This document shows positions 46,075 through 55,103 of a DNA stretch of 64,000 bases, piece after piece. Numbering within the stretch: the stretch's first letter is position 1; every line of letters starts with the position of its first letter. Below the pieces are notes generated by a model. It was not told the origin of the DNA. It made no database searches and saw nothing but the letters and a program-made list of their open reading frames with translations. The translations under genes were made by a program, and so were the position numbers. Source of the stretch: Leptospiraceae bacterium (GTDB lineage Bacteria; Spirochaetota; Leptospiria; Leptospirales; Leptospiraceae); the NCBI GenBank assembly GCA_022402465.1, contig JAKRSH010000007.1, forward strand, positions 1 through 64,000, read 5' to 3'.

Positions 46075-46911
46075 ATGAATCAGTATGCTACCATTGAGAA
46101 GGCGATTAAATTTATACATTCTAAGTCAGAACAAAATCCGAGTCTTGAAGATATTGCAAAATTCGTGAATCTGAGTCCCTTCCACTTCCAAAGAGTTTTT
46201 ACGGAATGGGCAGGAATTAGCCCTAAGAAATTTCTACAGCATATTCACTTCAACAAAGCTAAATTGCTTTTACAAGATAAAACCATGACCCTTCTCGATG
46301 CTTCTGTTGATATTGGACTTTCTGGCACAGGTAGATTGCATGAGCTCTTTGTTAAAATGGAAGGAATGACCCCTGGCGAATATAAGAACGGTGGTCAAAA
46401 TCTTACAATCAATACGAGTTACAGAGATAGCTTATTTGGAAAAGTACTGATTGCATCAACTCACAAAGGTATCTGCTCCATTCAATTCACTGAAGATAAA
46501 ATAGCCGCTCTTAGCAATTTGCAAGATGACTTTCCGCATGCAAAATTTGTAAATTCTTCGGATATCTACCAAGATCTAGCCTTAAAGCAGCTCATTAATC
46601 CTAATTCTAATCTTTCTGAAATCAAACTGCATATAAAAGGAACTGGATTTCAAATGAAAGTTTGGGAAGCACTTTTAAAGATTCCTATGGGCAAAATGTA
46701 CACTTATGGATCTTTAGCTTCTTCGATTCAAATGTCAACTGCTTCAAGAGCAGTTGGATCCGCTATTGCTCGCAACCCTATCGCATTTCTTATCCCTTGC
46801 CATAGAGTCATACAATCTTCAGGAAATATAGGAGAGTATAGATGGAACTCTGATCGAAAGACTGCAATTTTGGCTTGGGAAGCAGTCCAATCTATAAACA
46901 ATTTAGATTAG
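46075..46911 (+). CDS. Ada-type regulator fused to O6-alkylguanine-DNA methyltransferase
   Basis: This 278-residue protein has an N-terminal AraC-type helix-turn-helix domain (1-100: PSLEDIAKFVNLSPFHFQRV, GMTPGEYKNGG) and a C-terminal suicide methyltransferase domain. The acceptor cysteine is in LIPCHRVIQSSG. Other family signatures are GTGFQMKVWEALLKIPMGK and AVGSAIARNP. It removes alkyl groups from O6-guanine in DNA. The N-terminal zinc-thiolate domain through which E. coli Ada senses methyl phosphotriesters is absent, so any transcriptional switching must work differently. The alkB gene begins three bases after its stop, so the two form an alkylation-repair operon. Confidence 0.92.
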   Translation: MNQYATIEKAIKFIHSKSEQNPSLEDIAKFVNLSPFHFQRVFTEWAGISPKKFLQHIHFNKAKLLLQDKTMTLLDASVDIGLSGTGRLHELFVKMEGMTPGEYKNGGQNLTINTSYRDSLFGKVLIASTHKGICSIQFTEDKIAALSNLQDDFPHAKFVNSSDIYQDLALKQLINPNSNLSEIKLHIKGTGFQMKVWEALLKIPMGKMYTYGSLASSIQMSTASRAVGSAIARNPIAFLIPCHRVIQSSGNIGEYRWNSDRKTAILAWEAVQSINNLD

Positions 46912-46914
46912 AAT

Positions 46915-47520
46915 ATGAATTTATTTAAAAATACCAATACCCGTTCATTGAATTTACTACCTTTCGATGGAGAAGTATACTACTATGGATCTATCTTCCA
47001 CTCGGAAGAAGCTGATAATTACTTTGTAAATCTCATGAATAAGATAGAGTGGAAAAATGATGAGGCAATCCTATTTGGTAAGCATATTATCACAAAACGA
47101 AAGGTAGCTTGGTATGGTGATTATCGATATTCATACACCTATTCCAAAACTACCAAAGACGCCCTTCCCTGGACAGAGGATTTGATTAAGATTAAGTCTT
47201 TGATTGAAAAAGTCCTAAACTATAAATTTAATTCATGTTTGTTGAATCTTTATCACACAGGCGAGGAAGGAATGGCTTGGCACAGTGATGATGAAAAATC
47301 TCTAGAAAGACAGGGAATCATAGCCTCGGTATCTTTTGGAGCAGAAAGAAAATTTGCCTTCCGTCACAAGAAGACGAAACAAGTCATACCCATCAATCTG
47401 GAAGCAGGGAGTCTACTAACCATGCAAGGAACAACTCAAGACTATTGGCTGCACCGACTTCCACCAACTAAAAAGGTTTCTAGGCCACGAATTAATTGTA
47501 CTTTCAGAAATATGAGATGA
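46915..47520 (+). CDS. alkB: AlkB-type DNA dealkylase
   Basis: This is a 201-residue Fe(II)/2-oxoglutarate dioxygenase of the AlkB family, which oxidatively removes methyl groups from 1-methyladenine and 3-methylcytosine. Iron ligands are visible in AWHSDDE (HxD) and WLHRLPP (distal His). The 2-oxoglutarate-binding arginines lie in RPRINCTFR. The NLYHTGEEGMAWHSD block and the ASVSFGAERKFAFRHK segment are typical. The closest type is probably the ALKBH2/3-like bacterial group rather than E. coli AlkB, judging from length and the YSYTYS segment. It lies three bases after the Ada-type gene. Confidence 0.93.
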   Translation: MNLFKNTNTRSLNLLPFDGEVYYYGSIFHSEEADNYFVNLMNKIEWKNDEAILFGKHIITKRKVAWYGDYRYSYTYSKTTKDALPWTEDLIKIKSLIEKVLNYKFNSCLLNLYHTGEEGMAWHSDDEKSLERQGIIASVSFGAERKFAFRHKKTKQVIPINLEAGSLLTMQGTTQDYWLHRLPPTKKVSRPRINCTFRNMR

Positions 47521-47570
47521 TTTTCTAAAACAGTTTATTCCTTTTAACTATCTCTCCAATTGTAGAATTT

Positions 47571-48410
47571 TTACTTACCATCTGAATTGAGTAAAATGGG
47601 CAAAGCATCTTTTCCATTGGGAACAAAAATCAATTTGTTATTTGGATTTTCCATAGCTTTCAGTTGAATGTATTTCTGCGTTAAGGATTCTGAAATCAAT
47701 TTCTGGGCTTTGGCCTGTGCTTCTGCTTCCAATAAAATCGACTTAGCTTTTCCCTCTGCAGTTATTGTTTGAATTTCAGCATCCTTTTTCGCGATATTGA
47801 TTTCAAATTTCATTTGTTCTTGCTCTTGTTGTTTTGTAAGTTTGGATTCTATCGCTTTTAATATGGAAGGGCTATATTCCACATCATCCACAATGACATC
47901 ATCAATTTCAACATGCTTATCTTTTAATTTTTCATCCAAATTCTTTTTGATTTGAGCAGCTACATTAGGAGTTTCTTTAGATATGGATACCATGTTGTAA
48001 GCAGAAAGTACGTTGCGTATGGAAGTGCGAAATTGTGGTTTTACAACTTTCACATAATAATCTCTTCCTATTTCCATCTGAAGTTCATACAATTCATTTG
48101 TCTTGGGACGTAGAATGATATCCGCAGTTACGGTTATTGTTAGGTCATCTCGAGTAAGAACTTCAACTTTCTCCTGGTAGGATTGCCACTGTATGGAATA
48201 GGTAAATACGCTGTTCCATGGCGCATAGAATTGAACTCTTGATTCCAATGGTTTTTGGCTTAGTCCAGTTCCATAAGGTCTCCACATTAAGCCAACTTCA
48301 CCTGGACCTATGATGGATATGCAAGAGGAAAAAAACAAAAGAAGAAAGAGAGGAACATACAAAACTTTTTTGGAAAAATGGTATTTTGTAAAAAGATTTG
48401 GACTTTTCAT
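47571..48410 (-). CDS. SPFH/prohibitin-domain lipoprotein
   Basis: This 279-residue protein has a signal sequence ending FLLLFFSSC, a probable lipobox, followed by a prohibitin-type SPFH domain (about 35-200: GPGEVGLMWRPYGTGLSQKP, VQFYAPWNSVFTYSIQWQSY) and a Lys/Glu/Ala-rich coiled coil (TKQQEQEQMKFEINIAKKDA; EAEAQAKAQKLISES). SPFH proteins oligomerise into rings on membranes and often hold proteases. A lipidated SPFH protein is recurrent in Leptospira-type genomes. The start codon is only 17 bases from that of the divergent ankyrin lipoprotein, and no ribosome-binding site is visible, so promoter and start need care. Confidence 0.88.
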   Translation of the reverse strand: MKSPNLFTKYHFSKKVLYVPLFLLLFFSSCISIIGPGEVGLMWRPYGTGLSQKPLESRVQFYAPWNSVFTYSIQWQSYQEKVEVLTRDDLTITVTADIILRPKTNELYELQMEIGRDYYVKVVKPQFRTSIRNVLSAYNMVSISKETPNVAAQIKKNLDEKLKDKHVEIDDVIVDDVEYSPSILKAIESKLTKQQEQEQMKFEINIAKKDAEIQTITAEGKAKSILLEAEAQAKAQKLISESLTQKYIQLKAMENPNNKLIFVPNGKDALPILLNSDGK

Positions 48411-48427
48411 AAGTTAAGATTAGACTA

Positions 48428-48937
48428 ATGAACATGAAACAATGGTTTCGTCTACCTAGTTCGTCGTTCTTAATTTTTGGGGTTTTTATTCTTATCCAAC
48501 TCTCCTTTCTTTCCTCTTGTATAGAAGACGAAAGTGTTATAAAAACGCAACCTAGTCCAGAGATTCTTTTCTTGGAAAAAGTTGCGAAGGGAGATCTTTT
48601 GGCTGCTAGAGACTGGCTGGACCAAGGAGTTTCAGTTCATGTGAAAGATTCTCTTGGCAATTCAGCGCTGATAAAAGCTTGTGATGCAGAAGATATAGAA
48701 ATGGTAGAAATGCTTTTGGGTAAAGGAGCCAATTCCAATCAGCGAAATTTGGCTGGAGAAACTGCATTGTACAGAGCGGTTTTCAGGGGTAACTTAGCCT
48801 TGGTTCAAATCCTAAGCAAGTCAGGTGCTGAAATTCATGTCAAAACTGTTTCTGGCGAAAGTCTTTATGAATTAGCGGAAGAAAGAGGTGAAGATGCTAT
48901 TTTAGAATATTTGAATGCTCTTAAGAAAATTAAATAA
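48428..48937 (+). CDS. Ankyrin-repeat lipoprotein
   Basis: This 169-residue protein has a signal sequence (SFLIFGVFILIQLSFLSSC, Cys near residue 31) and about three ankyrin repeats in the mature part: LLAARDWLDQGVSVHVKD, GNSALIKACDAEDIEMVEML, GETALYRAVFRGNLALVQIL. It is probably anchored at a membrane and binds another exported protein. The ATG at 48428 has an in-frame ATG two codons on, and neither has a good ribosome-binding site. The divergent SPFH gene starts 17 bases away, so the two may form a functional pair, which is inferred from position alone. Confidence 0.85.
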   Translation: MNMKQWFRLPSSSFLIFGVFILIQLSFLSSCIEDESVIKTQPSPEILFLEKVAKGDLLAARDWLDQGVSVHVKDSLGNSALIKACDAEDIEMVEMLLGKGANSNQRNLAGETALYRAVFRGNLALVQILSKSGAEIHVKTVSGESLYELAEERGEDAILEYLNALKKIK

Positions 48938-49052
48938 CAAAGCTGAGATCCCATTCAAAAAGACTGAGATTAGGAATCCTGCACTTTAAATTATCAAGAA
49001 AACTTAGAGCATTCAAATTTTGTTTTGGATTTTTATCGTAAGAAAAATTGAA

Positions 49053-49922
49053 CTAAAGTCCTATAAAACTTACTGGTTCTAATTTACAGGCATTACCCTC
49101 AAGCACACTGTATCCCGCTGAATTTAAACTAGGAGCTGCTGAACTAAATGGTAAGTTGCATGGCACTGCTACTGAAAGCTTTTGAATAGAATTAGAAACA
49201 TCAGCAATCTGTAGTAATCCGATCGATGCTATATCTTGTTTGCATTTATCAAAAGAATCCCTCGTATAGTATGTATCATCTTTAATTCCAGTTGTAGAAG
49301 TAAAGATTTCAGGACTTGCTAAATTGAGTAAAAATGATGTTGAATCGAAAGAAATAAGTGAACTATTTCCTTGTCGAATCCGAACTAATGCAGGAGTAGT
49401 GCATCTTACTGCTAAGCAATTATTTGTAAACACGAAGGTTGCTGATGTAGAATAAGAGATTCCTGATAAATCTGAGGTTCCACAATTAGCTGCAGATACA
49501 GAGTAAGAACAAGTTCCAGCAGTCGTTATTGTAGGGGTCCTAATAGATGCTACTTGAATAAACAATCCGTTAGGTGAGGATGTTAAAGGTTGTGACCTAA
49601 AGTATACTGTCCCACCAGGTGCACTTAAATCAACGAAAGTATTCGAATCATTTGGAATGGAAAAGTTACTAGCTGAAGTTGAAGAAGCAAGTGGAGAAAT
49701 AGAAGGAATACCATCCGTTGAACAAACCACAGAACTTGACGTTGTAGGAGAAAACGAAGAAGAAGGAGTAGATAATAAGAGTGCGATTGATGAAAAAGAA
49801 AGAGTGCCTCTTAATTCTTCAATCTCTTTCAATGCATCCTTTCCTTTTATTCCTGTGGGAGAATAAATATTAGCACAACTTATTGATGTTAATAAGATGA
49901 GTGTAAGAAAAAAAGATTTCAT
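49053..49922 (-). CDS. Hypothetical lipoprotein
   Basis: From the ATG at 49922, which is preceded by GAGGT, this is a 289-residue protein with a signal sequence ending LTSISC (lipobox). The mature part is rich in Ser, Thr and Ala with scattered cysteines (SVVCSTDG, AGTCSYSVSAANC, NNCLAVRCTT), suggesting disulphides in a beta-rich exported domain. A segment of about 30 residues (SSIALLLSTPSSSFSPTTSS) is low complexity. No family is recognised. An in-frame ATG ten codons upstream has a poorer context. Confidence 0.65.
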   Translation of the reverse strand: MKSFFLTLILLTSISCANIYSPTGIKGKDALKEIEELRGTLSFSSIALLLSTPSSSFSPTTSSSVVCSTDGIPSISPLASSTSASNFSIPNDSNTFVDLSAPGGTVYFRSQPLTSSPNGLFIQVASIRTPTITTAGTCSYSVSAANCGTSDLSGISYSTSATFVFTNNCLAVRCTTPALVRIRQGNSSLISFDSTSFLLNLASPEIFTSTTGIKDDTYYTRDSFDKCKQDIASIGLLQIADVSNSIQKLSVAVPCNLPFSSAAPSLNSAGYSVLEGNACKLEPVSFIGL

Positions 49923-50029
49923 AAGTACCTCGAAATTTTTGTTTTTGTTCATTATTCATTTCATGCTGTTAATGTAAAGAAATTTATATAAAACAAAGAT
50001 TATATTTTAAAAAATTGTAATTAAAAACT

Positions 50030-50479
50030 ATGCTTTTATCAGCAATTTTCTATGCATTAACAAACTCTGTTCTCTATTTTGGAATTTGGCGAGTCCAATT
50101 TAATTTTACTCAGTTTTCACCTAAGGAAAAATTTTCGATTGGCGGACTTTTGCCAACAGTAGATGTGTTGTTTTTTTCTTACATCCTTCCCAATATCTAT
50201 TTCCAATATTATGATATAAAATCCTTTATCCTATTGGAAGAATCTAAGAAGAATTCAAAAGGCAATGAATACAAAGAACTCATATTTAAGATCCAACTTA
50301 ATAATAATAGATTATTAGAAATTTACGCTACAAGAAAGCCTAATTTAAAATTAGCAAAGCAGACAATCAACATCCTACAGCAATTAAAATCTCAAAAAAT
50401 AAGAGTCAAACAACCCAAACTTCTTTATTATAAAAAATGGTTTCAATATATAGATTCTTCTAAAGTTCTAATAAAATAA
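50030..50479 (+). CDS. Hypothetical membrane protein
   Basis: This 149-residue protein begins with a hydrophobic stretch (LLSAIFYALTNSVLYFGIWR) and has a second one at about residues 40-58 (LLPTVDVLFFSYILPNIYFQ). A Lys-rich C-terminal half (LNNNRLLEIYATRKPNLKLA) is probably cytoplasmic. No family is recognised. It lies between two divergent-facing exported-protein genes, and no strong ribosome-binding site precedes the ATG. It is a probable real gene because the frame is long for this AT-rich region, but evidence is limited. Confidence 0.5.
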   Translation: MLLSAIFYALTNSVLYFGIWRVQFNFTQFSPKEKFSIGGLLPTVDVLFFSYILPNIYFQYYDIKSFILLEESKKNSKGNEYKELIFKIQLNNNRLLEIYATRKPNLKLAKQTINILQQLKSQKIRVKQPKLLYYKKWFQYIDSSKVLIK

Positions 50480-50546
50480 ATTTTCTTATTGCAATCAATA
50501 CTAAGATAATAGATCATTTACATCATTCTCGATTTAAGGACTATCT

Positions 50547-51728
50547 ATGAAAAATTTTCCCTATCTCATACTTATAGTTTTAATTATTATAAGTGGATCA
50601 TATAATAATTTATTTTCTCAGAAATTAGTTCGGGAGATCCTTGGACCCAAGAATTTGCCTGGAACATCTGAAGAAATTTCCTATGAAAGTTCCGCAGATC
50701 CTATGGAAGACAATTCTATTTTATACCTTGGAAGGGGAAATGATCCATTCAAAGTCAATTTATTCTTTGTAGAGATCCAATCTGGTGATTTCTTTCAGTA
50801 CACACCATCTGTATTAGAATATTTTGATACTAACAAAGAACTTCTGAAGCCTGGTTCAGAACTAAATAAAAATAGAAAGAACTCTGTTTACTTTGAGAAA
50901 TTATTATATTTTGATCGAAAATTAAACCAAGCTATGTTCTTGGTTAAGAATTCGGCATCAAAGTATTTTGTTGGTTCCAAAACTTTTCTAGTTGTTTGGG
51001 ACATCCAAGAAGACAAACTAATTGATATACAAATTATCGATGAGACCAACACGAAATCTTCGCCTATGCTTTTCTTTAAACCATTAGGACTAGATTCTGA
51101 TAGTACTTTTTATTATTACACCTTCCAAACAATATCAAAAGAGAAAGATGCGGATATTATAACAGAAATCTTTCAATATAATTCCAAAAAAATTGAATCC
51201 TTGCACAAATTCCAAACTAAAGTTTATCCGAGTCATTTTCTTTATGATAACAAAAATCAGAAAATCCTCATATTAGAGTATTCTGAATCCTATAAGAAAG
51301 AAAATCCACATGCAGTTTCCTATGACATCAAAACCAAATCTGCAATTCGTTTTCCAATTCCTTCCGTTCCATATGGCGATATCTATTCTCAAGATGGAAA
51401 GAGGATCTTTATAGCATCGGCAGAAACAGGTGAATTTAAAATTTATGATTCTGAAACTGGAAAGGTGCTATCTTCCAAAAAAGTTGGAACCTATGGTCAT
51501 GCAATGGGCTATTGGAAAGATAATGAGATTGCCTGGATTCGCAACAGCGGGATCCATATCTATGATGATAAAACTTTCAAACAAAAGAAAGTTATACCTA
51601 CCAGAAAATATTTTCCAAAAGGTCCTGTGAATGTCCAAGGTTCAATGGCAGATCCAAGCTTTGGGATTCTGCTTAGAAATTCTTTCTCAGATAAGGGAGA
51701 AGACTATAGAATTCTGCAAGCAGAGTAG
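50547..51728 (+). CDS. Exported propeller-like protein of unknown function
   Basis: This 393-residue protein has an N-terminal signal sequence (PYLILIVLIIISGSYNNLFS), cleaved probably near SFS/Q. The mature part contains weak repeated beta patterns such as YSQDGKRIFIASAETGEFKI and YDSETGKVLSSKKV, typical of WD40/YVTN-like propellers. No catalytic motif is seen. It should be periplasmic or secreted. It is a single gene with a start after CTATCT and no strong ribosome-binding site. Confidence 0.6.
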   Translation: MKNFPYLILIVLIIISGSYNNLFSQKLVREILGPKNLPGTSEEISYESSADPMEDNSILYLGRGNDPFKVNLFFVEIQSGDFFQYTPSVLEYFDTNKELLKPGSELNKNRKNSVYFEKLLYFDRKLNQAMFLVKNSASKYFVGSKTFLVVWDIQEDKLIDIQIIDETNTKSSPMLFFKPLGLDSDSTFYYYTFQTISKEKDADIITEIFQYNSKKIESLHKFQTKVYPSHFLYDNKNQKILILEYSESYKKENPHAVSYDIKTKSAIRFPIPSVPYGDIYSQDGKRIFIASAETGEFKIYDSETGKVLSSKKVGTYGHAMGYWKDNEIAWIRNSGIHIYDDKTFKQKKVIPTRKYFPKGPVNVQGSMADPSFGILLRNSFSDKGEDYRILQAE

Positions 51729-51772
51729 TAAGTCGTTCATCTTGGAATTCTATTAGAATAAAGAAAAGGTAT

Positions 51773-53395
51773 CTAGTTTTTTAACTTTTTCAATTCAGCT
51801 GGAATCTTCATGGATCTATGATTCACCATGGGAAAGCTTCTCTTGAAATAGAATTCTCTTGAGTTACTAGCGTCCTCTAAAAGTTTCACGATTTTCTCAT
51901 GGCCCTTTGACTCTGCAAATTTTTGAGCGGTCCAAGCATCCATAGTTCTTAAAACATCTGCCTTATTCTGAATAAGCAATTCAACGATTTCCTTGTGTCC
52001 GAAGTAACTCGCATACATTAGAGCTGTCCATTTTTTATTATCTGCATTGATATCTGCACCATCACGAATTGCTTGCTCGGCTGTCTTTGTATCGCCTGTG
52101 AACGCTGCATTCAATAAGTTCCAATTTGCTTCAAGCATACTATTACTTGGCGTATCCTCTACATCAGCTTGTCCTTGTGGACGAATAGAACGATAGAGTG
52201 CAATTTGTTCAGCATCACTCAATAAACGATTGTAAATAATTAAATCATCTACATACCCATGAAGAACATCCCCTCTTGAGAAATCCGAAAATTCTATTCC
52301 TAAACTATCACCATAAAAATTAGCACCTGGTTTGTATTTGCCTAACTCATCTGCCAATCTATCACTAATCATAATATCATCTAATCTCTTACCGTTCAAT
52401 CGAAGCATAACTCTTCTCTTTTTAGAATCTAATGATATAAGTATATTCTGCCATTTATTAGCAGGTATCGTAGTTTCTTCCAAAATAAAAGACCATGCCC
52501 CTATAGCGCCTTCTGTTCCTCTTTGGTAGCTTGGATCAACAATAACATTTAGCTTTCCATTTTCAACTATCACTTTTAGAAGTTTATAACCTACATGAAA
52601 TAAAATAGCTGATTCAGTGCTAAGTGTTTTAAAATTTAAACTCAATGAAAATTCTTTCGCATAAGGTTCATCACTCTTATTTTTATATAAGAAATAAGCT
52701 GTTGTCTTATTTGAATCATACTTGCCATCAGCGTATAAGGTTCCTGTTTTTAATGCTGCCTTCCCACGAAGAATCAAATCCTTATTCTTGCCTAATTTAT
52801 CTTTAAGATTTTCAAAATCGTAATATGCTAATTTTCCCAAATCAAGATCCACTGGCCCAGATAGATCTATTGGTTTCACTCGATCAGACTGTATCGATGC
52901 ATAATTCATACGAAATGGTATCTTATTTTTATTTAAAGCGAATTCCAACCATCTACGTTTTGCTTCAAGACCACCTGCATATTGTGTATTTGGTCGATTA
53001 GGATAATCCATCTGCGTTGTGTGAAGCACCTCACCTTTGTGAATCAAAATAATAGTTCCTAGAGTAATCCCTTTGTCACCTAACTTCGTATTTGTTTTTT
53101 GGTATAGAGAATATACAGCAGAATATAAAGTTCGAGATTGATTGATATTGATAGCACCCAAGTGCAGACCATCGACATCACTGAATTCTCTGGCGAACAT
53201 TCCTTCTGCATAGCCTCCCATGTCACAGGACAGAGAGAACATAGCGAGTATAGGTTTATTCTGCGAAAGGGATTGATAATTGGAATCTGTTACTGCAATA
53301 AAGTTTGCAAAAAGGGATTGAGGGAAAATCGATAAAAAGATTAAAGCAAAAATAAGTTTTTTCATAGAGAGATTCTGAGTCCTTAAGGATTCCAT
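51773..53395 (-). CDS. Exported thioredoxin-like / LamG-like / ankyrin fusion protein
   Basis: This 540-residue protein has a signal peptide (MKKLIFALIFLSIFPQSLFA starting at residue 11). Three domains follow. Residues 32-150 look like a degenerate thioredoxin fold (FIAVTDSNYQSLSQNKPILA, then a single cysteine in SLSCDMGG instead of CxxC, then ITLGTIILIHKGEVL). Residues 190-420 form a concanavalin/LamG-like domain (LAYYDFENL; GYVDDLIIYNRLLSDAEQIA). Residues 430-510 contain about three ankyrin repeats (NKKWTALMYASYFGHKEIVE). The ATG at 53395 has GAGG eight bases upstream and is kept. The combination is unusual; a binding role at the periplasm or surface is likely. Confidence 0.75.
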   Translation of the reverse strand: MESLRTQNLSMKKLIFALIFLSIFPQSLFANFIAVTDSNYQSLSQNKPILAMFSLSCDMGGYAEGMFAREFSDVDGLHLGAININQSRTLYSAVYSLYQKTNTKLGDKGITLGTIILIHKGEVLHTTQMDYPNRPNTQYAGGLEAKRRWLEFALNKNKIPFRMNYASIQSDRVKPIDLSGPVDLDLGKLAYYDFENLKDKLGKNKDLILRGKAALKTGTLYADGKYDSNKTTAYFLYKNKSDEPYAKEFSLSLNFKTLSTESAILFHVGYKLLKVIVENGKLNVIVDPSYQRGTEGAIGAWSFILEETTIPANKWQNILISLDSKKRRVMLRLNGKRLDDIMISDRLADELGKYKPGANFYGDSLGIEFSDFSRGDVLHGYVDDLIIYNRLLSDAEQIALYRSIRPQGQADVEDTPSNSMLEANWNLLNAAFTGDTKTAEQAIRDGADINADNKKWTALMYASYFGHKEIVELLIQNKADVLRTMDAWTAQKFAESKGHEKIVKLLEDASNSREFYFKRSFPMVNHRSMKIPAELKKLKN

Positions 53396-53538
53396 GTTCG
53401 CAGCCTCATCAAACTTTGATCAAGATTTTTTTTGGAAATTTCTCTTATAAAAAATAGTCTATCCAAGATTTCAAAAATTTCTGCTGTCTTTCTAAGTCTA
53501 ATTTTTGTTCAAGAAAATTTTGCAATAGGGTAATTCTC

Positions 53539-53844
53539 ATGGCTAAATCATCTCAAAATAAAGAAAAATGGCAAAATTTCACAACAGAAGATTTAAATCG
53601 AATGGTAAGAATGGGTTGGGAGGATAGAACAACTTTTGATTCCATTCAAATCCAATTTGGGTTAACACCTAACGAGTTCATTCAATTCATGAGATCTCAA
53701 TTAGACAAGAAAGCTTTCATTCGCTGGAGAAAACGTACACATGAAAGAGGACACCTCAAACATAGCAAAATCCGTGGAAATGATATAAATCGATTTAAGT
53801 GCTCTAGACAAAGTATAGATGGAATTACCAAAGGCTGGAAATAA
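53539..53844 (+). CDS. DUF2805 (TIGR03643-type) protein
   Basis: This 101-residue basic protein matches the DUF2805/TIGR03643 family: LNRMVRMGWEDRTTFDSIQI, then FGLTPNEFIQFMRSQLDKK, then FIRWRKRTHERGHLKH. The helical segment resembles a helix-turn-helix and the C-terminus is strongly basic, so nucleic-acid binding is possible, but the family has no proven function. It lies 26 bases upstream of an AraC-family gene in the same direction. No signal peptide is present. Confidence 0.82.
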   Translation: MAKSSQNKEKWQNFTTEDLNRMVRMGWEDRTTFDSIQIQFGLTPNEFIQFMRSQLDKKAFIRWRKRTHERGHLKHSKIRGNDINRFKCSRQSIDGITKGWK

Positions 53845-53870
53845 ATTAGTTTGACTCCAAACAAATTACC

Positions 53871-55049
53871 ATGCAAGAATTTTCCTTTTTTGATTTTTCT
53901 ATATTGGGCTTCGGTGGATTATTTTGTATAGTCTGGGCAGCGGGTTTAAGCTTACAATTACCCAATCAAATCAAATGGGTTGCAGTTTCTTTTATAGGAA
54001 TCTCAGGTATTCGTTTGATCTGGGAGGCATACACGCTTTCAAATGCAGTTTTTTATTTTCCTGAAATTTATCCCCTGCCTATACCATTCTTATATTTTGT
54101 TGGTCCTTCTATTTTATTATATTATGAAACCCTCAGTGGGAATATTCAATGGAATTTAAAATATAAACATTTAGTTCCAATAGCAATAAGTTTTTTACCC
54201 TTACTCTATTGGTTCTACATTAGTTCAGATCAAAGATTTCATCTCATACTATCTATTCTCTATGGACATTGGGAATCCCCGAATAGCATCTTTACCTTTT
54301 GGGTCCTAGGACCCAAGATTTCTATTTTGGTTTATGCTCTATTTATAGGAACAAGGAAATCTGGGGAAGGAGCTTTAGCCATTTCATTGCTACCTGAAAA
54401 AGTCAGGGTTTTTTCTATAACTCTTTTGATTTATATTTTGCTTATGATTCTTACGGATATCATTGGTTATGTGACAGGAATAAGATACTTATACCGAATC
54501 AGTGCTTGGTCTCATACTTTTGCAGTAATTTTTGTTTATCTTTATTCGAAGTTAAATCCATATAGCATGCTAGAAATTTCAGGAGCAATCAAATCAGCTA
54601 GGTATACTCGATCTAAATTGAATCGTATCAACCACCAAATTGCACTTAATAAACTAAAGCACCTCATGTCAAATGAAGCCTATTATGCAGATGAGGATCT
54701 AAGATTACCTTCCCTAGCCGAGGCGATGAAAATGAGTCCTCACCAATTGTCTGAGTTAATCAATGCACATTTCCAAATGAGTTTTATCCATTTTGTGAAT
54801 AGCTATAGAATAATAATGGCTTGCAAAATGTTGGAAGAAGAAGAAAGAAGCATACTTTCCATTGCATTTGCTGTCGGATTTAATTCTAAATCGGCTTTCA
54901 ATAGAGTCTTTCGAGAATTCATGGCGAATTCTCCCAGCGAATACAGAAAGAATCCAAGTCTCTTTGAAGAAGTAAAAAAACATCTTAGCAATAAGATTCA
55001 AATAGATAGCGTAGATACCAATACAAGCGAGTCTCAAGTTATAGATTAG
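53871..55049 (+). CDS. AraC-family regulator with membrane-sensor N-terminus
   Basis: This 392-residue protein is the third of this type in the window. Residues 1-225 contain about seven hydrophobic helices (FDFSILGFGGLFCIVWAAGL; VRVFSITLLIYILLMILTDI). The C-terminal AraC domain has LPSLAEAMKMSPHQLSELIN and ILSIAFAVGFNSKSAFNRV, ending NSPSEYRKN. It closely resembles the regulator at 16287 in the DNA-binding region (VGFNSKSAFN in both). It is followed by the acyl-CoA synthetase gene after 54 bases and could regulate or share a transcript with it. Confidence 0.87.
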   Translation: MQEFSFFDFSILGFGGLFCIVWAAGLSLQLPNQIKWVAVSFIGISGIRLIWEAYTLSNAVFYFPEIYPLPIPFLYFVGPSILLYYETLSGNIQWNLKYKHLVPIAISFLPLLYWFYISSDQRFHLILSILYGHWESPNSIFTFWVLGPKISILVYALFIGTRKSGEGALAISLLPEKVRVFSITLLIYILLMILTDIIGYVTGIRYLYRISAWSHTFAVIFVYLYSKLNPYSMLEISGAIKSARYTRSKLNRINHQIALNKLKHLMSNEAYYADEDLRLPSLAEAMKMSPHQLSELINAHFQMSFIHFVNSYRIIMACKMLEEEERSILSIAFAVGFNSKSAFNRVFREFMANSPSEYRKNPSLFEEVKKHLSNKIQIDSVDTNTSESQVID

Positions 55050-55103
55050 GACGACATTTTAAAAGATCTTGGCTATAATTCTTCTAAAAGTAATTAGGAG
55101 AAA

